Made by a program: the position numbers and the translations under genes
Assembly: GCF_041146795.1 (NCBI RefSeq)
Contig: NC_135168.1
Span: 37,000,370-37,064,369 of the forward strand
Reading direction: 5' to 3'
DNA from: Maylandia zebra
Taxonomy: Eukaryota; Chordata; Actinopteri; Cichliformes; Cichlidae
DNA: 64,000 nt
Shown: positions 11,951-26,100 of the stretch, piece after piece
How positions within the stretch are numbered: the stretch's first letter is position 1
How the letters are laid out: the number at the start of each line of letters is the position of its first letter
Notes under the pieces: model-generated
What the model saw: the letters and a program-made list of their open reading frames with translations, nothing else
What the model was told of the DNA's origin: nothing
Databases searched by the model: none

Positions 11951-12526
11951 ATGCAGACCATAAAGTGTGTGGTGGTGGGTGACGGGGCAGTGGGTAAAAC
12001 CTGCCTGCTCATCTCTTATACAACCAATGCCTTTCCTGAAGAGTACATTCCCACAGTGTTTGACAACTACAGCGCTCAGATGAGTGTGGATGGCCGCACT
12101 GTCAGCCTCAATCTGTGGGACACGGCAGGCCAAGAGGAGTATGACCGCTTGCGCACTCTGTCCTATCCCCAAACCAATGTGTTCATTATATGCTTTTCCA
12201 TTGGCAGCCCCTCCTCACACGCCAATGTCAGGCACAAGTGGCACCCTGAGGTGTCTCACCACTGCCCAAATGTGCCCATCCTGCTGGTAGGCACCAAGAA
12301 GGACCTAAGAAGTGACGCAGAAACGGTGAAGAAGTTAAAGGAGCAGGGTCTGGTCCCTACAACCCAGCAGCAGGGCAATGCCCTGGCCAAGCAGATTGGG
12401 GCTGTTAAATACATGGAGTGTTCTGCACTGCTGCAGGATGGGGTCAAGGAGGTGTTTTCTGAAGCTGTGAGGGCAGTGTTGTATCCAGTCACGAAAAAGA
12501 AAAAAGAAAAGTGTGTGCTTTTGTAA
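11951..12526 (+). CDS. rhog: Rho-family small GTPase RhoG
   Basis: A 191-codon frame in a single exon, the usual RhoG length. It begins [18 protein letters not shown] and contains every GTPase box: P-loop GDGAVGKT (residues 10-17), switch [10 protein letters not shown] with the effector Thr35, switch [14 protein letters not shown] with Gln61, base recognition TKKD (115-118) and SAL. RhoG-typical residues include [16 protein letters not shown] and [16 protein letters not shown]. It ends in a lysine-rich stretch and the CAAX box CVLL, whose final Leu predicts geranylgeranylation and membrane attachment. RhoG signals through ELMO-DOCK to Rac and drives actin remodelling. I chose the ATG at 11951: an acceptor (TGCCAG) lies at 11920-11921, so in-frame codons further upstream are intronic. 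It could be either of the teleost rhog duplicates. Confidence 0.95.
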   Translation: MQTIKCVVVGDGAVGKTCLLISYTTNAFPEEYIPTVFDNYSAQMSVDGRTVSLNLWDTAGQEEYDRLRTLSYPQTNVFIICFSIGSPSSHANVRHKWHPEVSHHCPNVPILLVGTKKDLRSDAETVKKLKEQGLVPTTQQQGNALAKQIGAVKYMECSALLQDGVKEVFSEAVRAVLYPVTKKKKEKCVLL

Positions 12527-14876
12527 TGAATGGTTCCCAGATTTGGACTGTGGAGAGGGGATGGTGGAGATCCACGGATGCAAAGGGAAGGCTGAGGAAC
12601 AAAGGTCACCAATCGGCTGTCTCCGTATCACCTCTGGCAGTTTTTGGCTCCTCTGTTACTCCTTTCTTCCTTCTTCATCGCCAGGAGGATCTCGCCGTGT
12701 TGCCATCATCACCAAAGTGACCATGCCTTAATGAGAGCGACTGACCGTTTCTCCTCTATTTTTCTTGCATTTTAACTTTTGATATTTACACGTTTCATTT
12801 TACATCTGTTCTACATTTTTAGCTTCTCTGCTTTGCCTTATAAAATGCTGATAATGGTTGTCACAAGCCATAATAACATCTAAACCAACAAACCAACCAA
12901 GCTACCCTGTTTGACTGGAGAGAAGAGATCTGCCTTTGTTCAGGTGGAGAACTAATGACTACCTCAAATTCTCACCTAGGTTGCATCTCATGAGTCTCAA
13001 GCAAGGTTACCATCAAGATGCTTTGACTTTGACTATTTAGACGTAATGAACAGCCGAGTAGAAGGTGAACAAGTTTTAATTTCAAGCAGTTTGAGCCCAG
13101 ACATGGTTTGATGACTCCTGGGGAAATGCCAGTAGCCCTTAAACCAAATGCACAGATTAAAGGTTAAATTCTCTTATTACAATTCCCTTGTGCTCAGTCT
13201 GGTGTGTTAGAGCTGTTGGCAGGCTGCCCCTTCAGCCTCTCGCACTGCTCTTTCACTTCTCCACACGGAAGAACCAGTAGGTCTTTGAAGATAAGCCAGA
13301 CCCATTAAAAGCAGCACACCATTTGTCCTCTTCAGTAATGGAGGAGCAGGTGTAATAAAGACTCAGCCACATTAACTGATGCTGGTACAGGAGTTTTGGA
13401 GCTTACGCAGTCAGGAAGTCAGGTTGTCGTAAAGCTTCTCTGTCTACTTATTAACTGTTGAAGCTCACACCGAGTGCCATTTAAAAACATGCCTAAGAAT
13501 TTCTCTCTGATAGGGTGGTGGTCAAGGAGGCTGTATTTTGTCTAATTATAGTGAATTTACTCTGTAAATGATTTTTTTTTCCATAAATGTTTTTTTAACC
13601 TACAAGTACGGCCAAAGGTAAATGTTTTTGTAATAGTCTGTTTATTTGATCAGTAAGAGGTATGTGTGTTGTAGTTAATATTTCAATTTGATAAACCAGA
13701 ACTCCATATTTCTTTTCAGTTTCATTATTGTCTTCCACTGAAATTCATCAATTATGACACCGCTTAACTGAATCAGTAAAGCAATATGTTTTAACTGGCT
13801 TACATTGGCTATATACTTGTAATTCGCTATTGTCTTGGTTTCATCATAGAAGAACCGTGATGGCTCCCTTTTTAATCATGTAATAGAAGTTTTTGTACAA
13901 TATGAAAGGAGCCTTTATTTTTTTGGTTAGGTGCCTTATCTAAATCAAAGACAATAGCAGTCTTCTTCGTCAAACCCAAAGCTTCTCATCGTAGCTCTGA
14001 AAGTGCCACAAGATGTTTAAGCACAGGTCCCACCCAACTCAAGAGTTTTATTTTTGTGAATTTTCAGAAGCCCTCTGCCTTACTTCCTGCCAGTAAATAC
14101 ACTCATCTTGCAGACTTTTTTTTTTAAAGACACAGGTGCTAAACTGACATCTTGTGCAGCAAGTCTTTGCATTTGTGAAACGAAGCTCTTGAGTTCCACA
14201 CTTCTTAACAGATTGCGGTTCCCTGCATTGCATGGTGGAATAAGGCACAAGCGGAACTTGCACATATGGTTAGCAAAAAGGTGTGTAGGTGGAACGTGCT
14301 TTGTCACATCTGAAGATTTTTATACGTTTTTGTAAAATAGTTTTTGTAATGACTAGCTGCTCTTTTTATTTTTTATTTTTTGCTTACAGCTGGCAGCAAA
14401 TATAGAAACCCTTTTTTACTATAGTTATTTTCATGTACACCTTTGAGCGGGTATATAATAAGTCAGCCTAGATTGTGGCCGGTGTAAAGTCTAGAATAAC
14501 TGAAGTGCAAACCGAGCAAGAGGTTTTTGTGATAACAGTGATGCGGTTTGACATCTGCCAGAAGATGTGTGAACATTTCCCAGATAGGTTTGTGGAGAGT
14601 TGAATGTAAGTGCACGTTATGTTAAAAACTGTCATCTGTGGTGAGTTCGTTTTTTTTTTTCTTTCCATGTCCCAAATTCACTTAGATGATGCTGTTAAAG
14701 TGGAACATACACCTGTGGGCTCTGTGTCTGTGTCCTGGAGCTGTATGCTACCGTGTGCGTGGTACTACGCTTTTACACTGGGAACTTGATTTGTAGAAAT
14801 CTGTAATTGTTTTATAAATAACAAAAGCATATTTGTATAAATGAACTAACAGTGAAATGATTTTTAAATTATGCCA
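12527..14876 (+). other. Probable rhog 3' UTR
   Basis: About 2.35 kb after the stop codon with no host reading frame. It is AT-rich with several ATTTTT/TATTTTT tracts and runs to the first well-placed AATAAA at 14877. The long UTR is inferred from the absence of an earlier canonical signal; alternative upstream sites are possible. Confidence 0.5.
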
Positions 14877-14882
14877 AATAAA
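14877..14882 (+). terminator. Candidate rhog polyadenylation signal
   Basis: AATAAA in ATGCCAAATAAAACGG, followed within 30 bases by a T-rich tract (14902-14914). Confidence 0.5.
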
Positions 14883-17486
14883 ACGGTGGTTTAAACCATT
14901 TAATTTTTTTTTTCTTAAACCCATGACCCATGACTGTCTTCCTCTGATTTGGTTCCTTGCTGTTTTGCTGTAGCATTGCATGCAATCAGTGCAGATCTTT
15001 GCAGCTAGAGGGATGTAATGCAAGAAGAAAGTCGTGCTGAAGTGCAGAACAAACTAGAGTAACACATTTACACACGCTTACAGCTCAGGAAACCACATTA
15101 TGTTCCTGTAGCACACATACTGTAATGCTATCTTTCATGTTAATGTTACAGTTACAGAGTCTAAACACTAGATGGACACAGCCCTCCAGCTCAGTTGCTT
15201 ATTATCCAGAATGAGCACTAGTCTTCAAAGATAGTTTTTTCTTTCTTTTCTCTCCCCCCCCCCCCCCCTCTTCTGTACATTTGAAGTTAATGGTCTATAC
15301 CATCTGGTTTCCAGGCCATCATTCAACTTAGCCGACACACACAAGTTCAATCAGTTTCTGGGGTTTAAGAATTCAGTGCGCTCCTTACTCTGAAAAATTC
15401 CTTTGACCTTTATGGTTGGTGGATGTGACAAATGACGGATGTGTTAAACGTTACCAAAGGCTTGTTACAGCATCACTGCAGCAGCATTTAGAGCCCGTTT
15501 CCTCTGTGGTCTGTCTACAAGTGCTTTACAAGGCAGACTGTGCTGAATGTATGTTTACAGCTTGTGTAAGTTGTGCTCTGTTAATATGAACCTTAAAGGC
15601 AAAAATAATGCCTGGAGGCCATGAATGAGCAAATATGATGATGAAGGATGGGCATGTTTCTTTCTGCAACATGCAGGCAGATTAAAAAAACATGGGTGGG
15701 TTATGGTGATCCACTGTAAACCGAGTGGACTGCAAAAGGACTGATTTGAGCCTCCTCACAGCTCTCTATATATAGACGAGGTAGCTAACTTCACTGCTGA
15801 TAAATTCACTGGAATTTAAAGTTATTCAAAGCTGGATTAAAAACATCTGAGTTGTGTTGTCAAAAAAATCAAGACCTTGAAATCAAAGCTTCAGACTTAT
15901 TAACAGTTAGCTGCAGTGGGCACGACTTTTCAGGGTGAAGCCCCAAATTTGTGTGCTGGATTAACCATTGAGTGAGAAAGTGAATAAAAGAACGCAAACA
16001 TGAGCACTACCAAAATTTTAAAATGTTGAATTTATGATCTATGTGTTTGGAGACTCTAGCTGCAGTGCAATTGGCTGAAAAGTTATAGTGTACAATGTTA
16101 TGGAAGTTCAGAAACAGCTGACGCGTACTTTGCTGCCCTAGTGCATTCTGGGAGTCGTTTCTTACCACCAGCTTCATTCACACTATGCACCAATCAGTTG
16201 AAAATAACGCTTTATTGTTTAATAGTCCAAAATTAATATGAATATTTCCAATCTGTTTTTATTAAATGGAGATTCAGTTTACAGTCTGTTGTAAATAAGG
16301 TGAGTGTAGTTTTCTTTTTTGCGTGCTGCGCAGTCAGAAAACCGTTTGAACGCAGGAGCAGAAGGTGAGATTTTTCTGTTCCATCTCTGCCTGCTTGATA
16401 GAAATGTGCAGCTGAGGGTGAGCCAACCAGCTGATATCCACTCTGTGAATCATCAGTGTGTAGCGAGTGGGAGTGATGGCCCCCGTCGGGACCTTGATCT
16501 CAGCTCCGTCTATCGGCCCTCAATCTCCCCTGTTCCTTTCCTCCCTCACACTGTCCGTTTGATGATGTTCTGACTAAAGCCAAAAGGGCCGAGCAGCACT
16601 ATTCAGTCAAGGAACTTGGGAGATTCCTCCTCTTCTCCTTGTCTAAAGATGAAAAAGCAAAAAGCCTTGATCTAACAGACAGCCTGCAGCTACAGCGAGA
16701 CTGAGAAAGCTGCAGTTCTGCATTCAAATCAAACTGTTCCAGCAGAAGGAGAGGCAGAATGAGATTGCAAAGGAACACAGAGGGGAGTGAAGGCCGATGG
16801 CTGTGTTCGCAACAAAACAGGGCTCAGAGCGGAGGAGAAGGAGTGCTGTGTCAGTTATGGAACGATGGCAGCTGTACAGTAAATAACACCTGAAAACTGG
16901 AGGTTGTGGACAAACTGCTCGAGTGGGGGATTTCTGGGAGAAATGAAGGAGCAAGATAACCTGAATTTTTCTACCATAATGAAACGCTGTCAGTTTTAGA
17001 ATAATTGTTGACAGCAGAAGATGGATAACACACAACCAGCAGCTGGTTATCTTAGCACAAAATGAAGAACAGTATCAGGGGTAACAAAATTGACTCATCA
17101 GCACTTCTGAATCTCTGGTACTGCAGAATTAATGGGGCCCAGTTAAATTCAATTTTTGTAGGTTTTTCTTCTGGAAATTTTAAGTGTTTTCAGTTCAGGT
17201 ACAGTCCCATTTTACTAAGCCACTTAACATCATACGCTTAGATTTCAGGCATGAAGCGAGCAGCATCAGAAGTCTCCTCTCCAATAACCTTCAGCCACCT
17301 CAACCACACACATATAAACACACGTGTAAGATGTGTTTGTTGTCATGTGGTTTCACTACGTTTCTAAAGTCTAGATATCCCCTCTCAGCTAAATATGACA
17401 CCACAAAACAAAAATAGAAACAGCTATGAGGCGAAAGCTGAAGATGAAAAATGCCAGAGTCTGCAAAGGAATGAGTGACGTCTATG
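14883..17486. other. Gene-free sequence, start of a 47-kb desert
   Basis: No exon-like sequence or recognised gene. A run of 15 C lies at 15254-15268. The rest appears to be single-copy AT-rich DNA. Confidence 0.5.
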
Positions 17487-18278
17487 TAAATTCGCTGGCC
17501 ACTTTATTAGGTACAAGGTTGGATATGATGACATCACGCAGTTGGTGCAGATTTGTCAGCTGCACATCCACGATGTGAATCTCCCGTTCCACCAATTCCC
17601 AGAGGTGCTCTGTTGGATTGAGTTGTGGTGACTGTGGTTCTTGTTTTGAGCAGGTATGAGACAGGTACCCTGCAGTCATAAAGGGGTGGAAGTGGTAGAT
17701 AATGATGCTCAGGTAGGCCTCGGTGTTTAAATTAGATTCAGTTGAGCGGAAAGCATACTAATAGAATATCCTCCAAGCTATTACTCCGCCAGCAGCATGA
17801 ATTGTTTATACAAGGCAGGATGGATCCATGCTTTCATGTTGCTTGCTCCAGACCAGGTAACAGTCTTCTGTGACCCTGTGTGAACTGTAGCCTTGGTTTC
17901 TTGTTCTTAGTTGACAGGAATGGCCTTTGGTATGGTCTTTTGCTGCTGTTTGCCATCTGCTATTGCCTTCCTATCAGCTCGTAGCAGTCTGGCCATTTTC
18001 CTCCATCATAACCAGAACTGCCCCTTACTGGATATTGTCTCTTATTAAAGTCATTCTCAATAAAGCCTAGAAATTGGGGTGTTAGTGTTTCTGCCCATCT
18101 GGCATGAACAACCATGCCATGTTCAAAGTCACTTTAATCACCTTACTTCCTCATTTTGATTCTTATTTTAAATTTCAGCAGGTTGTCTATGTGCCTAGAT
18201 GCCCTGAGATGCTTCCATGTAATTGGCTCATTAGATATTTGCATAAAGGAGCAGTTAATAAAGTGGTCAGTGAGTGTA
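17487..18278 (-). mobile_element. Tc1-like transposon remnant, reverse orientation
   Basis: Ends read TGGCCACTTTATTAGGTAC on the left and its imperfect complement on the right (GTTAATAAAGTGGTCAGTG), flanked by TA. On the minus strand, 17500-17680 encodes the transposase C-terminus around SPQLNPTEHLWELVEREI, the standard Tc1 DDE context. The rest of the transposase is too decayed to translate, so it is inactive. Confidence 0.85.
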
Positions 18279-21200
18279 TATAACACGCCGAAGAGATTTT
18301 GAGGTGGTGTCAGTTTTCCAGCATTTTAAATCGTTATTCTTGGCTAAACTTTATTTTTAGCATACAGATGTGACACTGATACTGACATTCTCAGGTAACA
18401 GTCAGCAACAAAACAAATAAGCATGTTTTCCAGCAAATTTGAACTATTTCTTTTAACATGCAGTTCATTTTTATTTATTTATTTTTTAAATCAGTGTTCC
18501 TCGCAACTCAGAACGAGCTTAAATGAAGGCCTGCAGGCGCTGAGCTCTTTTGAGAGCATAAAAAGAGGCACGAACAGAGGAAAGAAAAGAATAGACACCC
18601 AGGTCTATTCAAGTATTAATTATGTTGGTTTGCAGCTTAGAGGTTGAGAACTAACTGCATGTGAATTGCTAAAGTAACAGCCTGGGAACAGAAAGTCCTC
18701 AAGTGCTCTCCTCACTTTTTTTTTTTTTTTTTTTTTGCTCAGACTGCTCTTCTGGGGAGGCTTCCGCTAAAAACAAGCCAAGGTTAAAACTGTGCTGATT
18801 ACATGTCCCGTGTAATGCGGCTGCCTATTGTTGATGTGCAAACCCTCTAAATCCACAAGAGGCTGTTCACACGCTGTCATTCACTGATGTCTGTATCACC
18901 ACAGTGGGGAGAGGTGCCAGAGCAAGTCAACGCCGACACTTTTCCGTGGCACGCTCACACCGCTGCAGGGTTAGACCGATGAGGCGAGAAAAGGGGGGAG
19001 GGAAAAAAAGAGGGAAAATTGTTGCGGACATGCTGTGGTTAGATGAAAGTGAACGAAATCATTGAGCTTCTTTCTTCAGATTGGATGGCTCTTGTGACTG
19101 ACCACACACGGGGAGCCTTTTGCCCTATCCAATTACCAGCTATAACTTTGGTTTTGTGCTCTGTCTGAGCTGTCATAACACAAAGATGACAAGACAGCAT
19201 GAAACCGAGCACTCAAGTCTAAACAAGGCATATTTCCACATTCCTCCATTTTTTTTCTCCCTTTTGTCCTTTCCATGCTTCTGTTTATGCTTTCTGGTGA
19301 GCATCACTGTTAGCTATCCACATGATCTGTCTGCAAGAGAGCAGAACCTTTTCACAAGCTTGTCAATTCAGTCAGCAAGCAAAAGGTCACAGCAATATAC
19401 TGAACCGGACCCAAACGCTGTCAGCTCTGAATTCTGCAAACTTCATCCCCTTGAGCTCGCAGTGCATGGCGTAGTTACGGCAACAAGACACTGTTCTTGT
19501 CTGGCGGGCTGCTTATGCTTCATTGCAACATGTATTTCAGCCATTAAGAGAGAGCTGGTGGTGCTGTGGCCTCCATGTGCATCCTGTTCTGCTTTGGTTG
19601 CTGCTCTCCTGCAGCGTTGCTTTGATCTCACTCCTCTCGTCTTTCGGGAGCAGATTTCACTGTTCTGCTCACATCAAGGTAGACTGTGTGACTTAACCAG
19701 GTGGAAAATGCTTTCTAGAGGAGAAGGGAGCCCGTTTTCATCCTATCTGAACTCACTTTTCTTTCCCTTTTCTGCGGTTACAAGCAGACATACTCTTTAC
19801 TATAGACTTTTGCTTGTTGAAATGCACATCTATCTATCTATCTACCACTGATTTGTTTTTATATCTGTTGTGGTTTTGTTGCTGTTGACGATGACATTGT
19901 TACAGGACTTTCAGGATCTATAAGCTGTGAAGCTTAACAGTTTGAGCATTAATCCAATTGTCTTTAGTCTCTTTTGAGGGAAAGGGGATTGGGCTTACTG
20001 TCCGGCTAACTGTGCATGCGCATGTATGTTTGTATCGGAGATGTTTATGAGTTACTGAAAGGTCAGCCTCTGTAGTTGAGCCTCTTCTGGACAGGGACTT
20101 CACCACTGACGCAGACACTGTTATACTTGGCCCTCAACACATAAACCTCCTGGTCTGATGCTGATGAAATATGGAAGCTGGACTTATGAAAGATGATGTG
20201 CTGGTTTAAAAAGCTGTTTCCTCACAAAGAGTAATGTCTGATTTTAGGCTCTTTGTGCTGAGAAACAGCAGTTAGTGCTTCATCTGTGACTATCATTAGT
20301 GTCTGCTTAAGCTGCAATTATGTAGCCAGCAAGAACTAATTCTGACCAAAAAATACTACTTTCCCATGGGTAGCATCTCCTCCAAAGTAAGCATGGAGAC
20401 GTTTCTCCCAACTTCTCCCTCCTTTGTTCTGTGTCCCTCAGCCCCTGTCTCTTTTTCTCTCTCTGATAGCTCCACAGAAGAATGTGTACATTTACTACTG
20501 TCTCTTGTCCTGATTTTCAACTTGGAAACCCAGCGGATCCAGACATGGTTTGATGGATATTTTTATCCTTGTTATTAGAATCAGATTCATACTTTGAGAG
20601 TTTTCATTTAAGCCACTGCCAAATACCTGCTAAAATCATATAGCTAATAGAGCTTTTGGCCTTGAACGTTTTTTCAAGAGGATTAGGACTGAAATAGAAA
20701 AGAAGTCCCTAAAGTGCAAAGAAATAAAAAAAAAAAAAAATAGAAATTGATTCCAGTTTAATTTCAACTGGGTTAAATCCATCTGCCAATAAAAACCATG
20801 TCACATAAATACACTTGAATGAAGCTTGAGACCGTAAATGAGCACCAGACTGTTTACACTTGAATTCAGTTTTTAAGCACTGACATGCGTGACTGATGTA
20901 GCTTTCAAACAGCAATGAATTGTTTTGGTGGTCACAAAACTGAAACCAAAACTGTTGTTACAAATCTAAAGTCACTCTGAAAAAGCAGTCCTAGAATGCA
21001 ATAAGTTGTGCACATGCTTTTGCCAATATGGTGTCAATATATGTTTTTTGCTAGGTGCCAGTTTAGCTCACAGTTTGAGTAGGTGACCATATGCTGCAAG
21101 GCGAAATGCAGCGGCCTGGGTTTGCCTCCGACCTGAGGCAATCCCTGCTTTCCTGACTAATCTTCACCGTTAATCAAATAAATAAAGGTGAAGAGCCTTG

Positions 21201-21280
21201 TTTTCTGAATAAAGACCACATTTTCCACTCATACATCCCACATATTGATTACACATATGGATCTGAAATCTATTTTAAAA
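18279..21280. other. Gene-free sequence with a long stop-free frame
   Basis: No recognised gene. A poly-T tract lies near 18716-18736 and a short (ATCT)n at 19829-19845. The + strand frame from 19120 to 19851 is open for about 243 codons but has no recognisable domain and no ATG at its left end; see findings. Confidence 0.45.
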
Positions 21281-21545
21281 AATCTCATTTCAGTTTTATT
21301 TATATAGCACATATTCACAACAACAGTCAGTTCAAGCCTCTATATATTATAAGATAAAGACTATAGAATATTAGAAAGAAATCTCAACATACAGCCTGCC
21401 CCCTATGAGCAAGCACTTGGTGACAGTGGGAAGGAAAAACTCCCTTTCAACAGGAAGAAAACCAGGCTCAGTCTCAGGGAGGGGCAGACATCTGCCGTGC
21501 CTTGTTGGGGGGTTAGAGCAGAGAGAGGCAGGAAAAAGGCCCACT
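21281..21545 (+). repeat. Dispersed teleost repeat, family A, copy 1
   Basis: Contains CAGTTTTATTTATATAGCAC, GAGCAAGCACTTGG, GGAAGGAAAAACTCCC and AACAGGAAGAAA in this order. The same blocks recur at 45511, 48888 and, inverted, at 49560, which shows by itself that this is an interspersed family. Its class is not decided. Confidence 0.8.
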
Positions 21546-23078
21546 GTAACAAAGAATAAAAAAACAAAATCATTTTTATTGCTTCCTACATAGTGGTACA
21601 TAATCTATTAAATTTACTGGTGTGGTATACAGACTCAAAATACAGACATACAGAAAATATAATGGTACACAACTCCTTCAGGGTTTGAATCATATATAGC
21701 TAGCTAAAGCTCAAGCTGTGTGTGTATGTCTTCTGCTTGCAGGAGGCTGTGTGTAGACAGTTTATGTTTGAGCTCCTGATGGATGGTTTGCTTTTGTAAT
21801 GCCGTACGAACCGAGAATGACAGCTTTCTCTGTGACAATGGAGACAGGTCAGAAATTAGCCAGTTCACTGGTTACGGTAGTCAGCGGGCTGACACTTAGA
21901 TACTTTCATCCTGAAGAGCATAACTGATTAGGAGAGGAGAAGGAGAGACAGACGAAAACACAATCATCACAGATCTTGTCTTGTGTGTTTACATTTTTGG
22001 TCGCCATATGCTACCCCCCACCCCCCCCCACCCCACCCTACCCCCAACCCAATACTTGGATGAAACTACCAGTTTATCACACCCAAATGATATCTTCTTC
22101 CTCTAAGTTGAAGTCTGCTTGGCTCAGTGTGAGAGATGTCTCTTCCAGATGTGGGTTAGGCTGCTTAGCGGTGTGGATTTAGGCTCCCCCAATGGCTTGG
22201 TAAGCAAGCTGTGTGCAGTAATTGAAGCTGGCCCCCCGAGGACTCTGTACTAATCGCTAATAAGGTCTACCTCCTTCCCAACACTGCCCAGTAGAGTGTG
22301 TTTGACCCCTGCCTGCATTTTTTTAGTTGCTCCTGTAATGAAGGTCAATATTGGCTACTTGCACACAATCAAACACATATAGTGTTCACTAAGTCATCTC
22401 AAATGTGCACAATCTTGCAGTACAGGCAACCAGAGGATTTTCTAAACCACACGCAAACACACAGGACCACAGTGCTCACCGTGTGATGGAATTTAAGTCA
22501 AGAATCGTGCATTAAACATTTTCTCGGACACAGACATGCTCTTTGTGCATGCGTCACTGCACCCAGAGGTATACGCAGACACAAGGTCAGTCACATATTC
22601 TCCCTTTAAGAGTTTCTGCAGTGGCCACCAGGGTTATTTTTTTTCCCCACAGTTTTAATTTCACAGCTGAAGAGAGAAGACAACTCTGTCTACTTGGCAC
22701 AAAGCAGATTGGTAAATGAACAAGATTTGTACTGAATAAAACATCCAGTGAGAATCCCTGATGCCCACAGCACTGAGCTGAATGTAAGCCTCAGAAGTAA
22801 AAAGAAGATCAAGAGGGGAATCTATTAAGACTGTTTAAGTCGATTTTATACCCTGTAAGACATGGATACTGTGCCCTCTGCTCTTATGTTCTTTAAAAAG
22901 TATTATACATATACTGCATACATACATAAAGAAATTTCTGAACTTCAGAAGCAGGTCTTTATAGATATTTGGGGGATTTGAACAGTTTCGTGATATTAGT
23001 TAGATGACGAGCAAGTTGTGCAATAACGATCTCCAGCCAATCAGAAACAGTCACGGTGCTGATATCTTGTCTGGCGAA

Positions 23079-23104
23079 CCCCCCCCCCCCCCCCCCCCCC
23101 CCCC
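23079..23104. repeat. Homopolymer of 26 C
   Basis: A pure C run, the longest in the window. Such runs are prone to sequencing and assembly error, so the exact length is unreliable. Confidence 0.95.
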
Positions 23105-26100
23105 GACCTTAAGAAATTTTTTTTAAAGTTTTAATTTCTATTTAAGAAAGCACATTCATCTTTTATAAAGAAGTGTATTGATGACCTATTTTTGCCAGAC
23201 AGCAATATTGTCCATTAGATTTTTAATCTGATTTAGCAAAATGTGCTTAACACGGTACCGAGAGGCGCTGTTGCTCCCGCGAGGGCAAATCTTAAAGCAA
23301 AAACAAAGAATTTTATTTTATGTTCATCAGTGACATCCCACTGGGTTTTCAGAAAACACAATATTGAAATTAATTAGCAGGAGTCATAACATATTTACAT
23401 ATATATATATGAATACAAGGTATTGCTCAGTGTTCTTGTATTCTTCTCCACGAGTGTTTCACCCTGCAGGGCCCAACATCCTCTGTCATATTCCCCTGCA
23501 CTGACAGAGATGACTGTAATTATATTCTCAGTGTTGATTCTCTTCAATACCAAAATAGATTTGTGATTCACCAGCCCACGCGGTGTCCGCACATGCACAG
23601 ACATGCACTCCAAACACACACACACATTCAGCGTGTGGAGGCGCACAACAGCTACGTGCACACCTCTCTAGTAATCAGCTCTGATGGAACACAATTAATA
23701 TCCAATTCCACCAACCTTTGTTTTCAGCTGTGGATCTAGAACAAAATAAGGGGCTCTGGGGGGGAATGATTCATGAAAACTGATATTTAGTGTGGTGACA
23801 TTGTCTGCTTGAGGATAGGCATGGACTAGAGAGCCCAGGTCTGAATTGGCTTTGTGGGGGGGGAATGACATTGTCTGGGTGAAGGGTAAAATGAAGAGCA
23901 TGCAAAAGCTTAAATAGAATGCCTTTGGTTGTTTTTATTAGGATACGAGAGGTCTTTAAGATGCTGGAGGCCTCATGTTCTGAGAAACAGATCCAATCTT
24001 AAGCTTTGCGTCTGGCTCTAGATGATACACTAGTGGAGAGCTAGATGATTTACTCCCCTTGCTACTTTTCAATCAATAGCAAAAGCAGCAGGGAAGGGTA
24101 TTTTGTCTTGTCTCTGTTTCCTCTTTAAATCAGACTTACTATGCAGGAAAGGAAGACAACCCGTTCACCCTTTATCTTGCTCGAAGGACAAGCTGTGGAA
24201 ATGCCTCAAGGCAAACTATGTGCTCGGCACACTCTCCTGCTGGGCTGCCTCAGAGATAAACTATGTCTTTTTAACTTGCAGTGGAGTTATGTGTGTGTCA
24301 GTATATTTGGTCACTGTGGTTAGACATCAAGATCGAGTGGTTTGTGGGTAAAGGACCACAACTTGTTTAAAAAGCCCTCACAGGCTTTATGGACAGAAAA
24401 CCAGGAGGTCTGCATGTCTAAAAGAGTGCAGAAACTGCCTCAAAGTTGCAAATCTTTGGATGTTAATTAGCAGTCCTCTGTTATAGCTGTGCTACTGGCA
24501 CAGCCTGAGAGTGCCGTGAAATGCTGTACAGACATTCGTGATCTGCACACGATGACTCATACTGTCTTGGCTGAATCAAATCAATTCAACAATCAGTTCC
24601 CCTTGTACCATAAATATATTAATAGGAGCTAGATACTGGATTACAAGATGCCACCTAAATCTTTTTAATGAAAGCTGCTCAGTGATGCATAACCTTTACC
24701 AAATGAAAGGAAATGCAACACCACCCACTGTGAGAGTAAGTTTGCAAACTGTCAGAGTAACAGAGCATCATCTGTGCCTTTTTACTCAGTTACACAAGCT
24801 GAAAGCTCAAATTACTGTAACATGTTACTAACTAATGTCTTAATGCAGATTTTATTTTAAAAGTATATTGCAATTTGATGCTACTGCTAATTTCCATCCC
24901 TTATCCCCTATTGAGCTTGTCCATACAGAATATGTAGTTAAAATCGATGTTTTTCATTCTCATAAAGTTACAATTCACCAAAGAAAGCTACAATAAAAAG
25001 TAGAGAAGTTAAAGTAGACATTAAAATGCTATTTTGAATAATAATAGCAAGTACATCATCCACCCATTCATTTTGTAACCACTTTTTATTTAAGTGTTAT
25101 TCACTGCTCTGCCGCTCTGTTTTGCCTTTAGCCAACTATTAACCTTCACTGTGAAAGCTTCAACATGTATTCAACACATGACAGTCCATTATAGCGAGTA
25201 CAGATTGTCCACATTTAGATCTGCATTGTGATATTTTACAGCAGACAGCCATCATACTCCCAGTCACTCTGGTCTGCTCAGAGTGGCAGAGGTAAATTTT
25301 AGTATGTTTCAAAATGAGCATATAGACTGTTCGGTTCATTTAGCAGTGCGGTATTGTCTCTGTTTGTAACACGAGTCCAGTTTCCAGTCTGCACCCGTGC
25401 TGCCTCTTTGCCTCTCTGATGCATTTCTAGGGTTGCAAAAACAGAAGGGAGTGGGCACATAGTTATGGGTCACATCTTGTAATTTCTGGTGGGATTTTGG
25501 CTGGGTTGTGCTCATATGAATTCTGTGGGCACTGTGTTTTCCAGGCAGCTGCTGCCACACATGTGGCTTTTCCCCAAGTGACTGCATCAGATGATAAATA
25601 TCTCATCTAGTGCAATCAACTCAGCCCTGAAGCACACAATCAGCTTCCTCAGTCCATACTTTAGCCAGTGGGTTAAGTAGAGCTGCACAGCACTCCCAGA
25701 ATGGTTGCAGACATTTAGTCTTATTCAACCAGGTCATATGCATAATGATGCCTATTCTGGAGCAAAGATTTAATGTGGCATAATATTTCAGTAGAAGTGT
25801 TGCAGCTCACAGTTTTTACACTTTTCAGCCTCTGGGTCTTACATTTTAGGCGGTAATTCTGGTGTTTCAGCATCTTAAAGGGGATTATTTTAGACAACTT
25901 AAAGAAAAGCAAAGATGAACTTAACAAGACTTTTGTCTTGTTTAACCGTCAGCACTTCTGTTCTCCTTCCCTATATCTGTCTGCCTTAACATTCCTTTTG
26001 TTTTGTTTTTTACTGTCCTCCTCTTACCTTCCCCTTTTGCTACAGAGATGAATGGCCACAGATGAGGATGGAAGCGGCTGCCTGATGGGGGAGCGTGAGT

